Assembly: GCA_910583885.1 (NCBI GenBank)
Contig: CAJUAC010000027.1
Span: forward strand, 1-30,093
DNA from: an uncultured Oscillospiraceae bacterium
GTDB taxonomy: Bacteria > Bacillota > Clostridia > Oscillospirales > Oscillospiraceae
Direction: 5' to 3'
DNA length: 30,093 nucleotides
Shown here: positions 1 through 6,055 of the stretch, piece by piece
How the letters are laid out: each line of letters starts with the position of its first letter
How positions within the stretch are numbered: the first letter of the stretch is position 1
Program-made: the position numbers and the translations under genes
Notes under the pieces: model-generated
The model's database searches: none
What the model saw: only the letters and a program-made list of their open reading frames with translations
Told to the model about the DNA's origin: nothing

Positions 1-2
1 TC

Positions 3-977
3 AACAAAATCACTGGCGAATGGGATGATGAAAAGCTGACGTCCCTGCTGGCCGAACTTACCGCCGGCGGCGCGGACGTGTATCCCACCGGCTTTGACGA
101 ACAGGAGCTTTCCTCCATGTTCGCCGACCTCACCAAAGCAACCGCGCACGATGACGGTTTCGACCTCACCGCCGCCCTGGAGAAAGCCTCGTTTGTGAAG
201 CGGGGCGACGTCTGGACGGTGGGCAGGCATCGACTCATTTGCGGCGACGCCACCTCCACAGAGGATGTGGCCGCGCTGATGGATGGGAAGAAGGCCAACC
301 TCATCCTGACTGATCCCCCCTATGGCGTCTCCTTCAAGTCCTCGGATGGGCTGACCATCCAGAACGACTCCATCAAGGGGGATGACTTTTATCGTTTTCT
401 CCTCCAGTCCCTTACGAACATGGTCGCCCACCTGGAACCGGGAGGGGCGGCCTATGTTTTTCATGCGGACACGGAGGGGCTGAACTTCCGCCGGGCGTTC
501 ATCGACGCCGGCCTGCATCTGGCCGGGGTGTGCATCTGGGTGAAGAACTCCCTGGTGCTGGGCCGCAGCGACTACCAGTGGCAGCACGAGCCGGTCCTAT
601 ACGGTTTCCTTCAGAACGGCAAGCATCGCTGGTATTCCGACCGCAAGCAGACCACCATCTGGAACTACGACAAGCCCAAGCGGAACGAGAACCACCCTAC
701 CTCCAAGCCCCTGGACCTGCTGGGGTATCCGATCTGCAACAGCTCCCAGGAGAACGCCATCGTACTGGACACCTTCGGCGGCTCCGGCTCCACGCTCATG
801 GCCTGTGAGCAGCTGCGGCGGATCTGCTACACGATGGAGCTAGACGAGAAGTACGCATCTGTCATCCTCCGGCGCTATGCGGAGGGTTCCGGGGACACCA
901 GCGGCATCCACGTCCTCCGGGACGGGGAACGCATCCCCTACGTAGACCTGGTCAAAGAGGTCGGCGCCCGTGGATAG
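3..977 (+). CDS. ParB-domain/DNA N-methyltransferase, 5' truncated by window edge
   Basis: The reading frame is already open at base 3 and enters mid-protein, so the start lies upstream. The first residues (NKITGEWDDEKL, then GFDEQELSSMF) resemble the end of the ParB-like nuclease domain often fused to phage methylases. The catalytic part follows: the beta-class N4-cytosine/N6-adenine motif IV DPPY (bases 312-323) comes first, then HPTSKP, then the AdoMet-binding motif I FGGSGS near bases 774-791. The motif order IV before I is that of the DpnA/Ccr-like beta class. The enzyme should transfer a methyl group from S-adenosylmethionine to an amino group of A or C in phage DNA, probably protecting it from host restriction; the target site cannot be read from the sequence. 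It overlaps the next methyltransferase gene by 8 bases, indicating coupled translation. A GTG at 78 is an in-frame internal codon, not a convincing start. Confidence 0.9.
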   Translation, partial: NKITGEWDDEKLTSLLAELTAGGADVYPTGFDEQELSSMFADLTKATAHDDGFDLTAALEKASFVKRGDVWTVGRHRLICGDATSTEDVAALMDGKKANLILTDPPYGVSFKSSDGLTIQNDSIKGDDFYRFLLQSLTNMVAHLEPGGAAYVFHADTEGLNFRRAFIDAGLHLAGVCIWVKNSLVLGRSDYQWQHEPVLYGFLQNGKHRWYSDRKQTTIWNYDKPKRNENHPTSKPLDLLGYPICNSSQENAIVLDTFGGSGSTLMACEQLRRICYTMELDEKYASVILRRYAEGSGDTSGIHVLRDGERIPYVDLVKEVGARG

Positions 978-2556
978 GTTAAAGCTGGGGAGCCTGTTTG
1001 ACGGCTCCGGGGGCTTTCCCCTGGGTGGCCTGCTGGCCGGGATCACTCCTGTGTGGGCCTCGGAAATCGAGCCTTTCCCCATCCGGGTGACCACAAAACG
1101 GCTGCCGGGGATGCGGCACCTAGGGGACGTGTCCTCCATTAACGGTGCGGACATCGAGCCGGTGGACATCATCACCTTCGGCTCACCCTGTACCGACATG
1201 AGCATCGCCGGCAAGCGGGCCGGTCTGGAGGGGGCGCAGTCCTCCCTTTTTTACCAGGCTATTCGCATCATCAAGGAAATGAGGTGTGCAACCAATGAAC
1301 AATATCCGCGCTGGGTCTGCTGGGAGAACGTTGTCGGGGCCTTCAGCTCAAACCAAGGCTTCGACTTTAAGGCGGTCCTCGATGCGGTCATCGGCATCGC
1401 AGAGCCGGGGGCCTCGGTGCCTATGCCTGAGAAAAACCGCTGGCCCTACGCCGACGTTTACATGGGAGACGGATGGAGCGTTGCGTACCGCACTTTCGAC
1501 GCTCAACATTGGGGAGTTCCCCAGCGAAGGCGCCGCTGTTACCTTGTCGGAGATCTTACAGGCCGATGCGCCGGACGGGTACTCTTTGAGTCCGAGGGCT
1601 TGTCGGGGTATTCTGCGGCGGGCTTCCGCGCGTGGCAAAGAGCTGCCCGATATCCTTCGGCAGGCGCTGGAGCAGCAGGCCGGATCTGTTTGAATGACCA
1701 GGGCGGGAGCCGCATGGACGTTTCGAAGGAGGTGGCAAGCACCCTCCGGGCGGAGAGCCACGGACACCCGCCCTATGTGATGGCTGCCGGCTTCTGCACG
1801 GAGCATTCCGCCGCAAGCCGGTCTATTGGCTATGGTGAGGAGTGCTCCCCTACGCTCCGGGCCGGGGTGGTCCCTGCTGCGGTGTATGAGAACCATAGCC
1901 AGGACACCAGATACACCGGGCCGCTGGATACGGCTCCTACGGTCAGCTCCACCTACGGCACCGGCGGCAACAACCAGCCCTTTGTGGTGGGCCTGCGCAC
2001 ATACGATGTTCGCTTTACCTCGGAGGGCACAATAAATGCCCGACAGAATGTCTATGAAACGGACACCGCCCGCACCATCGACACCGGGGGCAATCCCCCC
2101 GACTCCAACCTGGGCGGCGTGGCGGTGGTGGCAGACCCTACGGCCTACGCCATGACCATGTGCGGTTTCCCCCAGGTCAGCAGGGAGCAGGCCCCTACGT
2201 TGCTGGCGCGGGATTTCAAAGACCCGACAGCGGTTAACCGGGGCTACACCGTAAGAAGGTTAACCCCCACAGAATGTGCAAGGTTGCAGGGGTTCCCGGA
2301 TTGGTGGTGCGCCGGTCTGGAAACGGAGCGACCCACCGAGGCCGACATCGCTTTCTGGGCAGAGGTCTGGGAGACACACCGCAGGATTACTGGGACGGCT
2401 ACCAAGCCCAAGACCAGGAACCAGATTATCAGCTGGCTGCAGTCCCCGCACTCGGATTCTGCCGAGTACAAAATGTGGGGGAACGGGGTCGCACTGCCCA
2501 ATGTGTTCTTTGTCCTCGCCGGCATTGTGTGGTCTACACAAGTCTGGCCCGGATAA
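970..2556 (+). CDS. DNA (cytosine-5) methyltransferase
   Basis: This is a 528-residue C5-cytosine methyltransferase with all the core motifs: motif I LFDGSGGFPLGG (about 9-20), catalytic motif IV GSPC with Cys74, motif VI ENV (119-121), motif VIII QRRRR (185-189), motif IX RRLTPTECARLQGFP (429-443) and motif X GNGVALP (504-510). It methylates cytosine C5 in a site that cannot be predicted here. Residues about 250-420 are an expanded target-recognition region with five imperfect copies of an [DE]-x-[AS]-x-T motif followed by G/P-rich turns. Start is GTG at 970, inside the end of the upstream methylase gene (8-base overlap), and no longer in-frame start fits better. Protection of phage DNA from restriction is the likely role by analogy; a non-protective role in packaging or expression is not excluded. 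Confidence 0.93.
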   Translation: MDRLKLGSLFDGSGGFPLGGLLAGITPVWASEIEPFPIRVTTKRLPGMRHLGDVSSINGADIEPVDIITFGSPCTDMSIAGKRAGLEGAQSSLFYQAIRIIKEMRCATNEQYPRWVCWENVVGAFSSNQGFDFKAVLDAVIGIAEPGASVPMPEKNRWPYADVYMGDGWSVAYRTFDAQHWGVPQRRRRCYLVGDLTGRCAGRVLFESEGLSGYSAAGFRAWQRAARYPSAGAGAAGRICLNDQGGSRMDVSKEVASTLRAESHGHPPYVMAAGFCTEHSAASRSIGYGEECSPTLRAGVVPAAVYENHSQDTRYTGPLDTAPTVSSTYGTGGNNQPFVVGLRTYDVRFTSEGTINARQNVYETDTARTIDTGGNPPDSNLGGVAVVADPTAYAMTMCGFPQVSREQAPTLLARDFKDPTAVNRGYTVRRLTPTECARLQGFPDWWCAGLETERPTEADIAFWAEVWETHRRITGTATKPKTRNQIISWLQSPHSDSAEYKMWGNGVALPNVFFVLAGIVWSTQVWPG

Positions 2557-2590
2557 TTTGTGACAGTCAGGCCGATAAACAACTTGCTAT

Positions 2591-2620
2591 TTGTGGACCG
2601 TAGAGCGAATATGTCCACAA
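2591..2620 (+). promoter_or_regulatory. Perfect 8-bp inverted repeat (operator or hairpin) upstream of 2644 gene
   Basis: TTGTGGAC at 2591-2598 and GTCCACAA at 2613-2620 form a perfect inverted repeat around a 14-base spacer, in the 87-base gap between the C5 methyltransferase and the next gene. No T-run follows, so it is not a standard intrinsic terminator. It sits 10 bases before the AGGAGG ribosome binding site of the next gene, so it could be a protein-binding site or an RNA hairpin affecting translation. Which one is unknown. Confidence 0.4.
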
Positions 2621-2643
2621 CAAAAGCAAGGAGGTAGAAAGCC

Positions 2644-3390
2644 ATGACGATCAACTACAACCGCACCGGCGCAGAGCGCAAGGCCCTGGCCGACGCCATC
2701 GCCGACATTACCGGGGCCGAGGCTAAGTACCTGGGCGCCCCCAACTTTGCCTACCAGGTGGATTACTTCACCATCGACCGCAGCGGCGCCGTCACCTTCG
2801 ATGACCGGGCCGACAGCGAGGAGGTCGAGAACCTCATCGAGAGGCTGGCCAGTATGGGCTTTGAGGCCCAAATTCCGGCCCCTGACCGCAAGGCCGAGGA
2901 ATTACCCGCCGGGGGTGCTGAAAGCGAACCTGCCACCGACAGTGCGGCGCAGGAGGGCAATACGCTCACCATTCAGATGCCCACCGCCAGCTTCACCCCG
3001 GAGGCCCTCAACAATCTCCACAGCCTCATCGCCGCCAAGGGGCGGCTGATCCGCAAGGCCCTGGGCGCTGACCTTCTGCCGGTCCAGGTGGAGGCCGACA
3101 CGGTCTCCTTCCCCTGGTTCAGCGGAGAACTCACCAGTGAGGAGGTCAAGGCATACACGCACCTGATTACCGCCCTCTGCGACATGGCCCGGAATCAGAA
3201 GCGCATCACCGCAAAGGAAAAGGAGACCGACAACGACAAATACGCATTTCGGTGTTTTCTCCTCCGGCTTGGGTTCATCGGGGCCGAGTACAAGACGGAG
3301 CGGAAGATCCTGCTCCGCAATCTCACCGGCAACGGCGCATTCAAGGCCAGGGCCAGAAGGGAGGCGTCCAGCGATGTGGTTTCCGAGTAA
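2644..3390 (+). CDS. Conserved phage protein ('virulence-related' family-like), function unknown
   Basis: This 248-residue soluble protein has no signal peptide or membrane segment. ATG 2644 is preceded by AAGGAGGTAGAAAGCC, an excellent ribosome binding site. Residues 1-80 (TGAERKALADAIADITGAEAKYLGAP and following) form an alpha/beta domain; 80-115 is a charged linker; 115-240 form a second, helical domain with PWF-SGELTSEEVKAY and LLRLGFIGAEYKTERKILL. From memory, this architecture is common beside methyltransferase and DUF4314 genes in Clostridia prophages, where it is often labelled virulence-related without experimental support. The position just before the packaging genes suggests a DNA-metabolism or accessory role, which is inference only. 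It overlaps the next gene by 17 bases. Confidence 0.75.
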   Translation: MTINYNRTGAERKALADAIADITGAEAKYLGAPNFAYQVDYFTIDRSGAVTFDDRADSEEVENLIERLASMGFEAQIPAPDRKAEELPAGGAESEPATDSAAQEGNTLTIQMPTASFTPEALNNLHSLIAAKGRLIRKALGADLLPVQVEADTVSFPWFSGELTSEEVKAYTHLITALCDMARNQKRITAKEKETDNDKYAFRCFLLRLGFIGAEYKTERKILLRNLTGNGAFKARARREASSDVVSE

Positions 3391-3610
3391 AGAGGCCGTC
3401 GAGCAAGTCCGCATGGAATACCCAGCGGGCTGCCGGGTGGAGCTGGTGCAGATGGATGATCCCCAAGCCCCGCCCACCGGCACCTTCGGTACGGTTTTGG
3501 GTGTGGATGACACCGGCTCCGTCATGGTTCGCTGGGACAACGGTAGCGGCTTGAACGTGGTCTACGGTAAAGACATCTGCCGGAGAGTTGGGACGGGAAA
3601 GCCCGTGTAA
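3374..3610 (+). CDS. DUF4314-like small phage protein
   Basis: This 78-residue protein starts at ATG 3374, preceded by AGGGAGG about 8 bases upstream; the frame is open further upstream, but this start has the ribosome binding site. The core GTFGTVLGVDDTGSVMVRWDNGSGLNVVYGKD is the signature arrangement of DUF4314: a small SH3-like beta barrel with the G-T-x-G-T-V and W-D-N-G motifs. It follows PAGCRVELVQMDDPQAPP, the usual N-terminal strand. Function is unknown in the family. The 17-base overlap with the upstream gene and the co-directional layout indicate that the two are translated together, ahead of the terminase region. Confidence 0.8.
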   Translation: MWFPSKEAVEQVRMEYPAGCRVELVQMDDPQAPPTGTFGTVLGVDDTGSVMVRWDNGSGLNVVYGKDICRRVGTGKPV

Positions 3611-3719
3611 ATACACCAAAACGGACCTCAAATCCTTGTGTACTTTATGGCGCGAAATAACTTGCTACTAACTCCGTTTACCATCCATCGGCATCATGCG
3701 TAATCACAAGCGGCGAGAC

Positions 3720-3747
3720 GGCGGGCGGCTCATTTGGGCCGTCCGCC
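3720..3747 (+). other. Strong GC-rich hairpin upstream of packaging genes
   Basis: The arms GGCGGGCGGC (3720-3729) and GCCGTCCGCC (3738-3747) form a 10-bp stem with one G-U pair and an 8-base loop. The 174-base gap (3611-3784) that holds it contains no convincing gene. A T-rich run (ATTTTT, about 3772-3776) lies 24 bases beyond the stem, too far for a classic intrinsic terminator. It may be a terminator-like boundary before the late operon or part of the packaging start region. Its role is not established. Confidence 0.45.
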
Positions 3748-3784
3748 TGCTTTGTGCTGCTATTTTTCAGAAAGGGCGATTAAG

Positions 3785-4102
3785 TTGCCAAGAAACGGAA
3801 CAATTGAAGAAACCCCCGGCTATTGCAAGGCGGAGGACCTGGCGAGTCTGTTCGCCCTGTCCAGCCAGAGCATTAACCAGCTCACCAGGGATGGCGTGCT
3901 GAAGAAAAGGGACACCCCCGCCGGGAAACGCTATAACGTGGTGGAGTCCACCCGGACCTATGTGCAGTACCTTCGGGACAAGGCGGCAGGCCGCAATGAC
4001 GCCCTGGAGCGGGAAGCGCTTGAGGCCGAGGTGCGCATCAAGAAGGCCAGGGCAGATATTGCCGAACAAGAGGCCAAGGAATTCCAGGGGTGGCCAGTCT
4101 GA
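3785..4102 (+). CDS. Nu1-like winged-helix protein (short terminase small subunit candidate)
   Basis: TTG 3785 is the chosen start, with AAAGGG about 8 bases upstream; the longer in-frame ATG at 3734 would translate the hairpin region. The 105-residue product carries an excisionase/Nu1-type helix-turn-helix (YCKAEDLASLFALSSQSINQL, then TRDGVLKKRD with a PAGKRYNV wing) and a charged helix (EREALEAEVRIKKARADIAEQEAKE). This matches the N-terminal DNA-binding half of lambda Nu1-like small terminases, which recognise the packaging site and hand DNA to the large subunit. Full-length relatives continue for roughly another 60-80 residues; here the protein stops after EFQGWPV. It may be truncated or a stand-alone DNA-binding module working with the next gene. 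Confidence 0.7.
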   Translation: MPRNGTIEETPGYCKAEDLASLFALSSQSINQLTRDGVLKKRDTPAGKRYNVVESTRTYVQYLRDKAAGRNDALEREALEAEVRIKKARADIAEQEAKEFQGWPV

Positions 4103-4154
4103 TGGAATTCCAGCTATATGGCGCGAAGGGGGCGTATAGGGGGAAGGTGGTGGT

Positions 4155-4643
4155 ATGGCAAATGAGAAGAATCTAATACCGTTTACCAGCGACCAAAGCC
4201 ATGATGAAGCCGTGAAAAACGGCAAGAAGGGCGGCGTGGCGTCCGGGGCGGCCAGGCGGCGAAGAAAGACCATGCGGCAGACGCTGAATGCTCTGCTGGG
4301 CGCCGGCCTGGACGTCAGCGAACAGGAGTTCGTGGAGAAGGTCACGCCGCGGCTGCAGGCGCTCGGCATCGATGTGGAGGATGCCACCTATCAGGATGTG
4401 ATGCTTGCCGGTATTCTGCTGAAGGCGATCCGGGGCGACGTCCGGGCCGCTGAGTTTATTCGGGATACCGGCGGGGACAGCCCCCATCTGGATATGAAAA
4501 AGCAGGAACTGAAACTGCGAAAGGAAGAACTGCGGTTCAGACAGGAGCAGGAGCTGAAGAAAGCCGAGAGTGAGGCTGGATCTGAGGAAGGGGAAAAGGA
4601 AGCCGTACACATCTACGTACCCGACAACGGCAGAGGGGGGTAG
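4155..4643 (+). CDS. KGG-motif packaging-associated protein, putative terminase small subunit
   Basis: This 162-residue, highly charged protein starts at ATG 4155 behind a purine-rich AGGGGGAAGG stretch. The N-terminus NLIPFTSDQSHDEAVKNGKKGGVASGAARRRR contains the KGG-type basic motif seen in many Firmicute phage proteins encoded directly before the large terminase. The middle is helical (MRQTLNALL ... YQDVMLAGILLKAIRGDVRAAEFIRDT). Residues about 115-150 form a Lys/Glu/Gln-rich coiled coil. The stop is only 3 bases before the terminase start, so the two genes are translated together. The likely role is DNA recognition or recruitment for packaging, alone or with the Nu1-like protein upstream. 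This rests on context and family resemblance, not on a catalytic motif. Confidence 0.7.
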   Translation: MANEKNLIPFTSDQSHDEAVKNGKKGGVASGAARRRRKTMRQTLNALLGAGLDVSEQEFVEKVTPRLQALGIDVEDATYQDVMLAGILLKAIRGDVRAAEFIRDTGGDSPHLDMKKQELKLRKEELRFRQEQELKKAESEAGSEEGEKEAVHIYVPDNGRGG

Positions 4644-4646
4644 CGT

Positions 4647-6047
4647 ATGGGCAAGGAAATCAGGCCACAGCCGGGGCCGCAGGAGGAATTTCTGTCCTCC
4701 CCAGCGGATGTGGTGATCTATGGCGGCGCGGCCGGAGGTGGAAAGACCTACGGTATGCTGCTGGATGCACTCCACTACACCCGTGTGCGAGGCTTCGGCG
4801 CGGTGTTCTTCCGCAAAAACCACAATCAGATATTCTCTGAGGGCGGTCTGTGGGACACCTCGCTCGACCTATACACGGGCCTTCCGAATGCTGTCCCAGT
4901 CCTGGGAAGATGCCAGTGGAAGTTCCTGGACCCCAGGGGCCGAACGATCTCCAGGGTCAGCTTCAAACACATCGAGCGGGATATGGATCTCGGCAAATGG
5001 CAGGGGAGCCAGATATGCGGCCTGTACTTCGATGAGCTGACGCACTTCAGCGAGAAGACGTTTTTTTATATGTTCTCCCGAAATCGCTCACTTTGTGGCG
5101 TAAGACCGTACACACGGGCGTCATGCAACCCCGATCCTGACAGCTGGGTTGCCAAGTTTATCGAGTGGTGGATCGACCCGAAAACAGGCTATGCCATCCC
5201 GGAGCGCAGCGGGGTGATCCGCTGGTTCATCCGGATCGAGGAGGTCATCCATTGGGCCGACACCCGCGAGGAACTGTGGGAGCGGTTCAACCTCACCACA
5301 AAGACGGAGCGGGATAAGCCCAAGTCCGTTACCTTTATCGCTGCCTCGGTCTATGACAACAAACTCCTGCTGGAAAAGGACCCTGGCTACCTCGCCAACC
5401 TGGAGGCCATGGCCCTCGTGGAGCGGGAGCGGCTCCTGCACGGCAACTGGAAAATCAAAGCCGCCGCCGGGCTGTTCTTCAAGCGCACTCAGCTCGGTAA
5501 AAGACTGGACGCCGTGCCTACGGACGTTGTGCGCTGGGTGCGGTGCTGGGACTTGGCGGCATCCGAGAAAACACAGAAGGGTGACCCCGCCTATACCGCC
5601 GGAGTCCTCATGGGCAAGCGCAGCAACGGGCGGTATATCATCGCGGATGTGGTAAATAGGCAGATGGCGGCCTCCGATGTGCGTAAAACCATTCTAATGA
5701 CGGCGCAAATGGACCGGGACAAATACGGCGACGTGCGCATCCGGCTCCCGCAGGACCCCGGACAAGCAGGGAAGGAGCAGGCGGAGTCCTACATCAAATT
5801 CCTGTCCGGCTTCAATGTAACCACCGAACTGGAGTCCGGCAGCAAGGCGACCAGAGCGGAGCCTATGGCCGCCCAGTGGCAGGCGGGAAACTTCGACATA
5901 CTCGCCGGCGAATGGAACGAGCCGTATCTGCTCCAACTGGAGAATTTCCCGGACGGGAAGTTCAAGGACATGGTGGACGCATCCGCGAATGCGTTTTTAG
6001 AAATCGAAACCGGGCAGCAGCCTTTTGCTTACTCGTTCGTTTACTGA
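4647..6047 (+). CDS. terL: Phage terminase large subunit
   Basis: This 466-residue protein is the packaging motor: an N-terminal ATPase that translocates DNA into the prohead and a C-terminal RNase H-like nuclease that cuts the concatemer. Walker A is GGAAGGGKT (26-34), Walker B LYFDE (126-130, Asp129/Glu130), and the coupling-type motif SCNPDP is at 159-164. The nuclease half starts at VRCWDLAAS (about 298-306; Asp302 is a likely metal ligand), continues with GDPAYTAGVLMG and LPQDPG (367-372), and ends with FKDMVDASANAF, where a conserved Asp is expected. The start ATG 4647 follows AGAGGGGGG at the end of the preceding gene. Length and motif order are normal for a complete enzyme. It acts at the portal vertex encoded by the next gene. 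Confidence 0.97.
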   Translation: MGKEIRPQPGPQEEFLSSPADVVIYGGAAGGGKTYGMLLDALHYTRVRGFGAVFFRKNHNQIFSEGGLWDTSLDLYTGLPNAVPVLGRCQWKFLDPRGRTISRVSFKHIERDMDLGKWQGSQICGLYFDELTHFSEKTFFYMFSRNRSLCGVRPYTRASCNPDPDSWVAKFIEWWIDPKTGYAIPERSGVIRWFIRIEEVIHWADTREELWERFNLTTKTERDKPKSVTFIAASVYDNKLLLEKDPGYLANLEAMALVERERLLHGNWKIKAAAGLFFKRTQLGKRLDAVPTDVVRWVRCWDLAASEKTQKGDPAYTAGVLMGKRSNGRYIIADVVNRQMAASDVRKTILMTAQMDRDKYGDVRIRLPQDPGQAGKEQAESYIKFLSGFNVTTELESGSKATRAEPMAAQWQAGNFDILAGEWNEPYLLQLENFPDGKFKDMVDASANAFLEIETGQQPFAYSFVY

Positions 6048-6055
6048 GGTGAAAT

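Noticed and set aside
1286..1693. 135-codon + strand frame inside the C5 methyltransferase gene
   Set aside because: Alternative-frame shadow within a gene with all its motifs intact; Arg/Ser/Pro-rich product.
3734..3784. Upstream ATG start for the Nu1-like protein
   Set aside because: It would translate the hairpin region and has no ribosome binding site; TTG 3785 has AAAGGG at good spacing and begins where homologous-looking sequence begins.
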